From assembly GCA_051530055.1 (NCBI GenBank), contig CM121341.1, positions 2,046,001 through 2,110,000 of the forward strand: a DNA stretch of 64,000 nt, given 5' to 3'. Below the pieces are notes generated by a model. The model had not been told where the DNA came from. It ran no database searches and worked only from the letters and a program-made list of their open reading frames with translations. Positions 38,693-50,338 of this stretch are shown here, one piece after another. Position numbers and translations under genes: made by a program. The stretch comes from Neoechinorhynchus agilis (lineage: Eukaryota; Acanthocephala). The stretch's first letter is position 1; every line of letters starts with the position of its first letter.

Positions 38693-41600
38693 ATGGGTTT
38701 AGCACAATTGGCGATGATTAAGTTTGCTGGGATATTCGCTGCAAAATGCATTGGATTTATTATACGAACTATTTATGCAACCATTAGCATCTTATTTAAA
38801 CTCGTGTATTGCATACTTTTCCGGATATGGGAGGCTTTCGGCTGGAAATGCAGAAATAGTGACAATGACGACCATCAAAGGTAATGAATGAGCTCTGTGG
38901 ACAGTGATTTTTTTGAAAACATCAAAAAAATATCCGAAAAATTAATAGTGGAAACAAATTAGTTTTTGACAGATCTCGCAAAGTTTTCAACTCGATCTTT
39001 TTTGTTTCATAACATGTTTCATTTTTTCTAGGAATCATGCGACATTCTTAGGAAAATCATACCTATTATACAAATCATTCTCAGTTATGTCATCGATGCA
39101 TCTAAAAAATGATTTAAATTCCTAAAAAATAAGTATGCTTGAATTAGAATGAATCCTTAAATATAAATCCATATTTGATTGCTTTTAAACCCTTTAAAAT
39201 TTTAATAAAAATTAACGGGTTTAATTTTCAAAAAGATTTTCTTCGTGTCTATAGAAAAATGTTAATTAACAGTTGCACATTGGAAATTACAATCTAAATA
39301 ATATATAAACATTTGCTTTAAAAATTGCAATGCTATCTCTAATTTTTAGAAAGCCATCACTGTCAGACAAAATCGAATCTCAGCTAAGAAATTCATTTTT
39401 ATTCGCCTTCCTTTGTCCGTGCTTATTTGGTGACCCTGAGATTCCGTCGGACGACGACCTGCGTTCCAGATTATTAAACGAAAATTCTAGCGAACACAAA
39501 GTATGCGTGAAAAATTTATTCACCACTTTCTCAACCTCAGAATACATTTAGACTTTAAAGCAACTAGTCTCCTTCTTTGTTGGAATTCTTGTTTCAGTGA
39601 TTGTAACTTACTCATTGATTGCTGTTGCCGAGCAATCGGTCACGAGAAGTTTTATTGCTGGAAATATTGTTGGAGGATTGTGTTCATGGCTTTTGGCATT
39701 CAGTCAGACCTTTAGATGCCACTTTTTATTAATGTTTCCGTCTTTTTTAACCGGTACACCAAATGAGAAATATAATTTTAAAATATTGACAAAAATCAAT
39801 AGGGCAAGGGAGAGTTGTTATTTATAATATTGTGCTGTATATAGTTTTCAATCATGTCATGGGCAATGCGATCAGGAATATAAAGAGCGTTGTGTTGATT
39901 ATTGCTTGTTTACGATCCATTTCGAATCCAAGTCGTGGAGATCTAAGACAAGGATTGAAGGCATCTTTTTTAGGTTGATTTTTTCGTTAATTAATTTTTA
40001 AGTCTTAGATTCATCATAAACGAAATTCTCACTTCCGCTTGTATTTCAAACTCGTCGTTGTATTCCTAAAACTTCGTCATGTCTCATGAATTTTTTCACT
40101 CATCCCTATTTTAAAGAACTCAACATTTAAATGATATATAGTAAAAATTAACCCGCATAAACATCACGCTTCAATAGTTATACAATCACGAATGCATGAT
40201 ATGATCGATCGAATGAAAAGGCAACTTTTAGGATTAAATTACTGCTTTCGTGCAATGATTGACTCAATAAATCTTTTAGGTAGGATACTCTAAATTCGCT
40301 TTTTACACAAGTTTATTCATCTAGCTGATGTTATCACATTTTCGTTTCAATACCTTCATTCGCTTCTGGAACTATGCCAGTTGTACAGTTCCGATGATTT
40401 TTACAATCACTGCGCCAAATCGTTTACTGCTGATACTAGCATTGGAACAATTGGGCGGAAAATCTACACTTATATTTTATGTACAAGTAAAGGAGGTAAT
40501 ATTTTCATTTGCTAGTTTAATCAATATTTGCTTATATAAAGTAATGTTCAATTCTCTATGCAAGAGTAAAGAAGGCTACGATTTAAGTAAAACTGCAATT
40601 TTATTAGGTGCAGTATAATTTAGGCAGCCAATGACGTGATTACATTTTGAAATAGCCTTAAAGAGGCGAGTGGACGGTATTCAGAATCAGCTGGAATTTA
40701 ATCACACAATCGATTATGATATTTGGAACAACTTAAGCCAGTCAATGGACTTAAATGCGTTTATGAAAGATTTTCATTCTACTTTTTATGCAAGAATGCG
40801 GCCGATCACTATACTCACAAGCATATTCCGTTTTGGACTATTGACAACAATTACTGTCCTATTTGTTTGGTTTGGTTGTATATTTCTTCCTTTTTTATAA
40901 CTTTGTTTTTTAGGATGTTTATTTATAGACAGCGTTGGCTCTCTAGTATTTCGTTCGATAACTATTAAAGCAGAGATATTCTAAGATTTATATTCGGCAA
41001 CTATTTTTCCTCCCTTAATAATTTTTGCAAATATAACTACAGAATTGGCTAAGATATTTTTGCCTATAATAAACTGTCAATTCGTAAAATAAAAGAACAT
41101 AGGTGAACGGATTTAAAAAATCATACACATTTGTCTTGAAAAATATTCCTTAAATATTACAATTGTATGGGCATACAATTATTCCTCCAACTTGCATCGA
41201 TTAGTCAGAAAATCTCTGCAGTATGTGGACGCTGCTTTTGTAAGATTTGACGACTTAAGGCACCGTCAAACAGGTCGACGACTTCTTCCGCTCAAATTTT
41301 TAGAGAGAACAAAGTTTACGGAGATCGGAATCAATTTATGTAGGATTTTTATTTTCCTCCTGGTATAATAAGATCTATTTCTTAGCTTCTAGTGTGCTTA
41401 CAGCTCGAGAACTCGTTAGTATCACCACCAGCCTCATCTATTGGTTTTTGATTACCGCTTTTGTATCGTTCGTGATTATGTTTGATAACCTGGTTCATCG
41501 ATTTGGTTTAATGCTAAAAACGAGCATGAACTATTCCTTCAATCCTTCTCATTGTTTGTCTTATTCACAAGGGAGAATTGACCTTTACTTGATATTTCCA

Positions 41601-44600
41601 GATTTGGTGAAGTTTCACATTGAAGTCGACGGCCATGGGTTTGTTGCTCAATTGCTAAAGGATCTTGTAGACGGTATCGCAAATACCACTGATGCTGGTA
41701 GAATGATTGACGTTTATAAATGTTCTCCTGTATTGACACAGCCAGGAAACCATGTTCTCGGAGTTGTTGGTAAGTTGATAGAGAAATACACCGATTTGTT
41801 TTTCGCCTTGGATGCACAGATTTCAAAAGAAGTACCCAAGATATTTGCATAATTTAAACTTTTCCTTTAGGTAGTATTTTAATCAATATTCAGATTGAAT
41901 TTTCGTGCCAATTTTTTTATCAGTGCTGAGGAACTCACATCATTGTTAGATCAATAAGCGGTACACAACTACTGGAAATTAGTTATTCAGTAATAAGCAT
42001 TAATTAAAGCTTATTTGTTAATCGCAGCAATTTTTTAATGTGGGAAACTTGATAAACTTTTTTTTGAAAAGTTACGTTGATCCACCTATTTTTTACCAAC
42101 AAAAATACATTTACCAAAAACAATAAAGATGTTAGCCATTTTTCGGGGACATTTTAGTACTCTTTAGTGCTTTTCCCTAAACTTCATCTTTAGAGTGCCG
42201 TTGTGTAATCTTGATTTAAAGCATGGAAAATGTGTTTTAATTTTTATGGAATTTAAATATATATGTTTGAAGTTACACATCTCATTTAGAAAAAATTGCA
42301 AACTAAAAGCAAAAAATCCTCGAAGATATCGATTTTAAAAGACTGTTTATACAAATTAGCTCGTTTTTATTACTATTTCATCTTAATGCATCTTACAAGC
42401 TTGCACAAATTCTCCATAAAATACATAATTTCCTAACCCATTTTAGAATGCTTTGATTTCCTTCCAGATTGCTAGGATCTCAAAGAATTGTTTTCCTTAT
42501 ATATTATTAATGACGTATATCATGATTATTTATTATTAAATGTTATTCCATTTAAGGATTTCTCATGGTATTATCATGCATTGCATGTATAATTCAAGGC
42601 TATTGTCAAAGATTTCGACCGCTCATAATGGGTATTTACTATCCTGTACACCATGCTAACAGAATAAAATGGCTTTACGAGCGTATTGCATTGGGCCGAA
42701 AACGTAAGAGCTCATATAGCATTCTATTAGCGTTTACACTGCCTTAGATTTGAAGTTCGATTATTTGGAAAATAGAAGGATATCGGATTTAATGAGTAGA
42801 CAAGCTTTAACATCGAGGTAGTAGCAACATATACAAAATTTATAGCCTTTACAAATTTGGTCATTTATTAAGAAGCATTTACTTTTGTTGTTTCAAAGCG
42901 CAAATCATCATTAATATCTTAAAAAGTTTTAAAATAAAAAAATTAATTATTATTTTTTTTATCAGTGAACACGTAAAAAATTTATAAAAGTTAAGATGGA
43001 ACGGCGAAACATCCTTATCCTGCACTGCCTCGAGGATCCACGATCCTTTGATAAAAATAATTGGCTACACGGGGATAATTTTTTTTAAATTATTACTACC
43101 TTTTCATTATTAGTGAACACGTAGTTTTTTTCTAAAAGTTTCGATGGGAACGGAGTAACATCTTCATCCTCCATTGTCTCGAGGATGCATCCAGCATTCC
43201 CTTTCTGAATCCCGCAACTGATTCTCTGATAAAAATATTTGGCTGCACGAGGTCCCAACCTTGAATAAAGGTTCTACAGTGCTTGGTTCGACGACACAAA
43301 TTGTCTCAATGACAAGAGATTGGCTTATAAAAAGTCAACGAATCGCTATTTTTGGCGCCCTAATATTTTGCCATTTTTGATCTTTTAAACTTCACAGGCA
43401 AATCATTCCCAAGCATTGCATAAGACGAACAGCCGATTTTTTCAACGTCCTTATCAGACTCTTTACTATTACGTTAATTGCTAAATATCATTCGCGTTTG
43501 ATACTTCCTTGCATTTTCGACGCCTCTTTAACACTTGAAACCCCCTTGGTACTGAGCAAAATCTTGATCGGCGTGTCTTCCTTTCGTTGCTTAAAATTAA
43601 AGCCAATTTTTTAACTTCATTGATTTACTTTTACGTTCAAAGCACCTCAAACGTAATATACTCCTCTAAGCTATAATAAAAGCTTCTTACTTTAGACCGC
43701 GATTTTTTGTAAAAAAATTTTCATAGAAAAATGTATTTTATTTAACCAAAAGCAAGCATACACAATTTATAGTTTCTTCGACGCTCCTATTCATCGGCGC
43801 TGGCCAAAATGCTAGCCGCATTGCCCCGCTGCACCGCAATGCTTATTTTTTGAGCTAGGAACGAAGTCGATCTTGGCTCTCCAGTCGCCGCGTTGATACG
43901 TTTCCCCAAGTCCTTCAGGAGGGCCAGTGCCGACCCTCCCAAGGCCGTTTCCACACCGAAGGGGACAAAATTGTAATTTCGGATTAGCTCCCTGTATTTT
44001 GAGCATTTCCGATCATCTGCCGCCGTCGCCGCTCCTCCTGGACCTTTTTTCGAGTTGCTGATGTAGGGTCGCGGTTCGATTGAATAAGGATTATAATATT
44101 TAAAATAGTAGAACAGTAGTTTTTAACAGTTTTAAAATTTTAAATTTTAAAGAAAAATCATCGAATAATCTTGTTTTTTATTAAATTGTATGGCTGCAAA
44201 TTGTTTCGTACTGCTTTCAATCTCCATTTTTAACTTCTGGCTTCGATCCGATTTGTTGTTGTTGCCTCTAAATAAATTTAAATTGGATGAATGGATTTTT
44301 ATCGCATATTTTCTGTTTATTTGGATCACTTTGAGGGACCAGTTCTTAAGGGCTTCATTTACTGTTACTGAAATCGAATTAATTAAGACTTAACGTAGCT
44401 TCTAAAGTTTTTGGTGACATTAAATGTTTTAATTTTAATTTATAAAGAATATAAAAGTAGCCTTTTGGTATAGTTTTTTCGCTTTGCACGATTCAACCAG
44501 ACACTAATGTTTAATATAGATATTTAAAATTAAAAATTAGATAGAAACTTGTTTGAAGAAATCCTAAAAGGTTTTTATCTATCCTTATTATCAAAATTCA

Positions 44601-45147
44601 AATTTTTTGTAAGACAGTAAATATTTTAAACTTTTTAGCGCATATTTTTGGGTTTTAGCATTTCTAATGATTCAATTTTATTTATCTGGAGCAATTGCTT
44701 TCTTACCAGAGAGGAATACGATACAGCATTTATCGTGGTTCCCATCAGTTTTATCATACAAACAATTTGCATTAGTTGTTGTACTTTCGATTCAAAAATC
44801 AGAAATTAGCAATAAAATTGTTTTGTTTCTATTACCAGCAAAATATATTAATTTCTTAATTAATTGAGGCTGATGAATGCTTTGAATATAAGCGACCTTT
44901 TGGGTAAAGTTGGAATAATCAAGAATTTCGCCAAGACCGAACGCTGTACGGCTTGTGGACTATTTGCTGATTCCGTAAAATATTGTATGGATCCAGATTG
45001 CGATGGTATGTCCCGAATTTAGCAACTAAGGAAGTAAATGCTGTTCCAATAGGTGTTATCTGTATCGACTGCCTAAAGAAAATCAATAAATGTCCACTTT
45101 GTCGTAAAATAATTGACGACGACAGCGATGATGATTTAATGAGGTAA
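38693..45147 (+). CDS. DC-STAMP-domain sperm membrane protein (DCST1/DCST2, SPE-42/sneaky type) with C-terminal RING-like domain
   Basis: Exons read: 38693-38880, 39350-39500, 39552-39753, 39803-39973, 40178-40279, 40325-40495, 40542-40607, 40656-about 40864, 41222-41339, 41386-41769, 42557-42703, about 44872-45005, 45053-45147. Nearly all junctions are phase-consistent with introns of 45-51 bp. Family marks are a TM segment and SFIAGNIVGGLCSW followed by FRCHFLLMFPSFLTGQGRVV; FDDLRHRQTGRRLLPL; a DC-STAMP core (CIIQGYCQRFRPLIMGIYYP, then KWLYERIALGRK); and a final CxxC...CxxxxC...CxxC...CxxC cluster (CTACG, CMDPDC, CIDC, CPLC) resembling a RING. In animals these proteins sit in sperm membranes and are needed after or at gamete fusion. 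Two joins are unresolved: about 40865-41221 and the 2.2-kb intron 42704-44871, which holds an antisense LINE piece. No truncation seen. Confidence 0.85.
42955..43330 (+). repeat. LINE-UTR-like repeats inside the DCST intron
   Basis: Two diverged copies of one block (about 42960-43075 and 43110-43250) share GTGAACACGTA, GATGG(G)AACGG, AACATC and GCCTCGAGGAT-like strings. Directly after, 43277-43325 matches the first 50 bases of the window (TGCTTG, CAAATTGTCTCAATG, GAGATTGG), which precede the LINE there. They are probably 5' UTR pieces of that LINE family. Confidence 0.55.
43770..44060 (-). mobile_element. LINE C-terminal fragment, same family as 1-2590, antisense in DCST intron
   Basis: On the minus strand one frame stays open for about 90 codons and reads GAATAADDRKCSKYRELI, NYNFVPFGVETALGGSA, INAATGEPRSTSFLAQ and AVQRGNAASIL before a stop near 43790. 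It aligns along its length with the C-terminus of the LINE ending at 2565, and is better preserved than the 6.3-kb copy. It lies opposite to the host gene, in the large intron between the DC-STAMP core and the RING-like exon. Confidence 0.8.
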
Positions 45148-47363
45148 TTCAAAAATATGACATCTTATTTTTGGATACCTAAGGTTTTAATGGATATCCA
45201 TGACTTTTGGCAGTTTTGACTTTGCAATAGTGCCCTTACTCGTTGCTTCTCCTAAAGTCTTATTGTATGCAAAGTACACTTTTGTACATTTGACAATGCA
45301 TTCTTGAAATGTTCCTTTAAAGAGGGTGCCGTTGATATGAGTAACTTTTCTGTCAAGAAATTGTGGCAGAGGGTTTCATTTTAAACGTAATCGAACCCCA
45401 AACACTTATGTTATTATGAAGTTTTTCCTATGATAAAACGATAAGGTTCTCTATGGCTCTTTCAAATTTCTAATTTCAATTGTGAGTTAAGCTCTTTGTA
45501 AATCAACCTTTATCTTCGTTAGATTTAAAAATTACACGAAATGGATTTAATGTTGCTATTGAAAGTAGCCTTAAGCAAACTATAAATTAAAAGTTTTCAA
45601 AAATTTGTTCAAATTTGATATTAGAGCAATTTCCATTCGTTTATCATCATTTCCCCAAAGTTGTAAAAATTGTAACTTTTCGTACACGGCTATAATTATT
45701 GATGCTTAAATGAACCTCGATTAGCATTTGAGATGATTGATGACAGTTTTAGTTGCTGTAATACAAGGAACTCGTTTCGGAGCGTGGCTCATTAGCAAAG
45801 TTTTTCCTACTGGAAAAGCTTTGGGTACCATCTTAGATCAACGTTATAATGCAATTTATAGGATTTTACAACTCTTAGTTCAAACTTTTATCGGTGCTGA
45901 ATTGCTTATTTTTCTTCTTGTCTCTATTTAAAGTGGGACAGTGGTAAATTTAGAAATTAAACAACTTTAGCAACGCTTTTCTTCTGAAAAAAACGACCCT
46001 CAATTTCGACAGGATGTCCTTCTATTTTATTAATGTTGCTTTTACACTGATGAAGGTGTAACTAATGGCTATTTTTCCACCTTAAAGTCTTTTTATTGTT
46101 TCGTTTACATTTTGTGAGCAATACCATGAGTCGTATGAAAACGAGAAATGTACATACGCCTCACATATTCACATAGATACTAAAGATCCATCGCCAAAAA
46201 TTGCCTTATACCAAAATACCTAAAACTCAAGCTCAATTACGTCTATTGTGCGATCAATGTTAAAATAATCGGTTTCGGCTAAATTTAAGGCAATACTATT
46301 GATTTAGTTCGTTGCGTTCACCTTTGATCTACATACATAAAACAACTGTTCTCCCCATTTGCCTTTGCGTTTCTCGGCTAATCTGGAAAAATTGGCGAAA
46401 CGGCGCGATAATATTTTTCCTTTCATCGAGAAACCCACTTAGTCAGACATGATTGTATAGCTGCTGAACAAAAGGCACAAACGTGTTACTCGAGTCTGTG
46501 GCAAAGACAATCATGCTTGACAAAGGTGTATTTCTTCACATCAATTTGAACGTTGTCCTTGAAATGGCATAAATTTGTTTCTATTTTTTAAATCGCTGAT
46601 TATATTGAAAATTTTCGATATTTTTTGGCAGGGAAAAATGCTGGGCTTTTGAAGAAGTAAATAGCAATTACCTTTACCAAGTTTGCATCTGAATAACACC
46701 TTGAGAAACAACCGCGACGCCCAACACTTATTGAACATGCTTTGTTGTTCGAGTAAAAGACTGTAGTCTAACTGGTGTCTGCGGAAACGAGAATTTTTAA
46801 ACCATTCGTGTTTTAAAGTTTCAAAAAAACGCCTAGTAAATTTCTTGTTCATCTTTCGATTTTAAGGAATCAATGGTCTCACAACATAAATAACTTTTCA
46901 AATATTCCTCCAGAGGCACTCAACGGTAGAAGATGATGAATTTGTAATGAGTAGGGAAATCTAACGTTGATCTAGTAGTGAGAACAATTCTGAAATCGCC
47001 ATTGATCGGTTGTTACTGATGCAAATATTGCTAATACATCTTAATGCTCTATCTTATAGAACCTTTGAGCGTATATATAGCTTCATAGACGAAAATATGT
47101 AGAATGAATTTTGTAACTTTTTTTAAAACTTGTTTTATCTGAACGCTTAATCGATTTAGTGAACTAGACGACATTGAAGAGAACGACAGTGACTTAAAGA
47201 GTATATTTTTCTCGTGAGTGTTTGTAAAAGTATCTTTTTCTGCGATGTTATGAGCGAGTTTAATTTCGTAGCGACTCATGTTTCTTTTGTTTTACACCAT
47301 ATGAGTCTTTAACGCACAAAACCTCAACGACTTCCCTTTGCTTTACTCATCCTTCTAAAATAG
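45148..47363. other. Gene-free stretch between DCST and the next gene
   Basis: About 2.2 kb without a gene I can support. A 64-codon hydrophobic frame at 45737-45931 follows a possible acceptor (CAGTTTTAG at 45759) but has no partner exon; frames at 46541-46852 and 47049-47279 on the minus strand look like chance. The promoter of the gene at 47364 presumably lies at the right end. Confidence 0.4.
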
Positions 47364-48290
47364 ATGGTTTTGGCGCTCCCTGACTGGTTGATCGACAAAG
47401 CAGTCAGTTTTGTTATTAAGAGAATTAAAACGCTTAACGGTGAAACACAGCAGAAACTGCTCGATGCCATAAGGAAAGAAGCGAATGACTATGTAAATAA
47501 TACAACTGAAAAGGAGTACAGTTATAACGATCTTATTTATCGATTACAACAAAGAGCTAACTTTGCCGAAAATGACGATTTTTCTGTAGCTGTGGAGAAT
47601 CAGCACAATCCGCGTTGGAACCAGTTTCCGATCATCAAACCAAGCTTAAATAACCAGTATCATTTTCAACAAAATCAAAAAGATTTCCATCAATTTCCAC
47701 AGCAATTTGCGATCCAACCTCAAGACCCGTATTTCTACGAACAATTTTCCCAAACTTCTCTATTTCCTGAACAAACTCGGATTACGCCAGGAAATTGCTC
47801 AGAATTTCAAAACCAACAAATGATGGTACCCACTATGAATCCCTACAAACCACCATGTAATTCTTATTTCACCGGAAGGAATGATCCCTTACAATCTTCG
47901 ATTTCAACTACTGATCTCTCGAACCGTTTTTATCCACAGACTATTTACATGAGCCAACCAGCTTTCACACCGAATCGAACAGACTCCGCGAAAATGTTCA
48001 CCGCCTCAAGACCCATTGCTGTGACAAATGGAGATCCATATAGTTTGGATAATGCTTCTTATAAAAGAAACTCAAGTGATAGACATAATTGGCATCGGTC
48101 GGATGAATATTACGAAAAGCACCGATCTTCCCCGAAAAAAGTGACATTTGATGATACTGTCATAAAAGTTCCGGACCCAAAGAAAGTTCCCCTTAAAGGA
48201 TGTCTAAAGAAACCAAAGGACGAGTACTTTTATACCTTAAATCATCCGAATCTTCCCATTGGTGCTCGACTTCCAACTGAACAGCGTTAG
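47364..48290 (+). CDS. Single-exon protein with a likely PP1-docking motif, 308 aa
   Basis: One uninterrupted frame from ATG to stop. The first 75 residues are helical and charged (LPDWLIDKAVSFVIKRIKTL). The middle (about 75-240) is rich in Gln, Asn, Pro and Phe and is probably disordered. Near the C-terminus SSPKKVTFDDTVIKVP contains K-V-T-F, which fits the RVxF motif by which regulatory subunits bind protein phosphatase 1; PLKGCLKKPK follows about 12 residues later. A PP1-regulatory or scaffold role is inference from that motif alone. The lack of introns is unusual beside the intron-rich neighbours, so a retrocopy is possible, though the frame is intact and no poly-A tail is obvious. Confidence 0.7.
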   Translation: MVLALPDWLIDKAVSFVIKRIKTLNGETQQKLLDAIRKEANDYVNNTTEKEYSYNDLIYRLQQRANFAENDDFSVAVENQHNPRWNQFPIIKPSLNNQYHFQQNQKDFHQFPQQFAIQPQDPYFYEQFSQTSLFPEQTRITPGNCSEFQNQQMMVPTMNPYKPPCNSYFTGRNDPLQSSISTTDLSNRFYPQTIYMSQPAFTPNRTDSAKMFTASRPIAVTNGDPYSLDNASYKRNSSDRHNWHRSDEYYEKHRSSPKKVTFDDTVIKVPDPKKVPLKGCLKKPKDEYFYTLNHPNLPIGARLPTEQR

Positions 48291-50338
48291 ACCACGGATT
48301 CTGTCACTCAACGAAATAAATATGATTCTTTATCTTTCACTCGAGCAAAGGCGGCATTGTCTATCTGTGTGTATAATAAAATCTAGAACGTGGAACAAAA
48401 CCAGGATAACGAGTGTGGAATGACTTCACAACAATCCTATAGTTTGCTTTAACTTCCCAGTAGATTAAAAGGAATCGCAGGCGCCGCTAAAACACTTTAA
48501 CGATTTTGCATTTATGAAGGGAGGCTCTGATACAGATGATAATGTCGCATATATAACTTAATGTCAGGACACGATTAGTATCAGATTTTCCCTGAAGTAT
48601 CAGTATGTTGCCTGGTGAAAAAAGACCAACGTTTAAATGAATTCATATTGCCAAACTTAATAAGAAGTGTTGAAGTTGTCGTTGAGACAAGAAAGTACAA
48701 AATCTGTAGTCGATCGCAAACACGAATGTAAGTTCAAAACATTCGAATCTTTTATTCATAAATTATATGCCCTCATTAGTTGTATAAAGGTTTATTTGTC
48801 TTTTTCATTCTTTTTCTTGAAATAAAGCAAGAAGTCATCGGATTGTCTGTCCCGATTTCTATTGGTTAGGGATATTGCGTAAGGCGCAATACACGAACCT
48901 CTAGCAAATGTAATAAGCTGTTATAAAATTATATATTAAAATTCCCAGGTTGCTTTCAAGTATTCAACAAGTTATAAATATCTTCATATTGTGCGGGTAT
49001 AAATAAAGGATTTAAAAAATCCGCAGCAAATTATCCACATTTAATGTGTTAGTTTAAAGAGTTACTTTGTTTTTTAATGTATAATAAAATATCATGTCCT
49101 GTAAAAAATAAAATTAAAAAATGATATTAATCATATTCGAAACAAATTGATTTGTTCTGCTCTTAATATTCAAATGTTTAAAAAATTATTGAAGTAAACT
49201 AGTTCAACAATAAAAGATGAAATCACTAATTGGACCGGCGTTTTTTCAACATTGAAATGTTATTATGAACTTTGTAAAAGTTGCCTGCATAGAATGTTTA
49301 TAAAATCTTTTTTATACGAAGATATTTGTGTTCTATCGATTAGTTTTTTCGTAATTGTTTTTTTGATAAAAATTCAATGCTTTAAGACCATATCATAGTG
49401 TTTTGACACGAAAATATAAGTATATCTTTTACAGTTATTTAACGACGTGATAAAAACTAAAAATATTTTTCGGTTCGTATACTAATTTAAACAACGCTTT
49501 ACGGGAAAAAATATATAGCTTAAAATCAATTGCAGTGGTCTGAACTTGGTGCATTAAACTAGCGACATCTTCTAAACGTTTTATTATTAGTTGAGGCCAC
49601 CAATTGCGTAAGATTTTGAGGCCCGGTTTAAAGATAACGATTGAATAAACTACATCCTCATATAAAATTTTTACTAGAAGTGAGCGCAAAAAATTATTCT
49701 AGTGATCAAAACAGATTACGATGTTATGGTTCCAGTAAATTTCCACATAAATATTCTATTTAACTATAAAAAAATATGGAAAGCCTCTTTTCCCAACACC
49801 CTCATGTTTTATTCCAGATTCCTTTTCAGGTAACCGAAGAAAAGCTTCCTGACGAAGACGCAAGGCGTCGAAAATTTGAAGCAAGAAATTAATAAAACAC
49901 CCATTTTCCGTTCGATAATAAATCTGCTATTTAACTATAATAAACGCTGAAATATAAATTAGTAATTTAAACTTTCACGCACATTAAATTTTATTCAATC
50001 AAAAAAGGGAATATCATAAATTTAACTAAAATTCCACGCCAAATGGAATTAAGCAAAAAAATGTTGAACATAATTTAAATTTTTTTTTGAAGAAAGTGTC
50101 AATGTGAGGTTTTTTTCAACGGCGTGTGCCCAAGGGAAATTATGAGCCGTGGAAAAAGGCCGCACATTGATAATGTAAAATGTTTACATTTATCACTTTT
50201 TATAATTTAACACATTAAATGATTGATTATCTCTCATTGGTTTAAAACAATAACGAAATTTTCCCTCATACTCTCGTTTAATATCCTCCGTACTTTTAGC
50301 TAAGTACCAATTCACGAATACTTCTGACCATCGATTCA
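48291..50338. other. Gene-free stretch
   Basis: About 2 kb, AT-rich, no supported gene. A segment near 49845-49900 (AAGCTTCCTGACGAAGACGC and following) has the look of half a foldback or LTR-element scrap but I cannot pair it. Confidence 0.4.

Larger units (their letters stand above)
36012..39363. repeat. Copy 2 of the 3.2-kb segmental duplication
   Basis: Near-identical to 8995-12215. It differs from copy 1 by about ten substitutions and an extra stretch of about 131 bp at 39188-39322. Its right edge lies inside a DCST exon that is complete here, so this copy is in the original context on the right side and copy 1 is the derived, truncated one. On the left both copies follow sequence unlike each other. 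Confidence 0.95.

Noticed and set aside
39032-39125. Possible DCST exon 2 after acceptor TTTTTCTAG
   Set aside because: It keeps the frame but ends in a stop after 30 residues, while skipping it joins exon 1 in phase to the conserved DCST exon at 39350.
40910-40968. MFIYRQRWLSSISFDN as the DCST FDN motif exon
   Set aside because: Attractive by similarity, but I could not find donor and acceptor sites that join it in phase on both sides, so the segment is left unresolved.
45737-45931. 64-codon hydrophobic frame as an extra exon of DCST
   Set aside because: A phase-2 join from the last DCST codon would read a different frame and soon stop; the plain stop at 45147 is simpler.
46541-47279. Minus-strand frames of 76-103 codons
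   Set aside because: Composition is that of AT-rich chance frames; no motifs, no splice partners.
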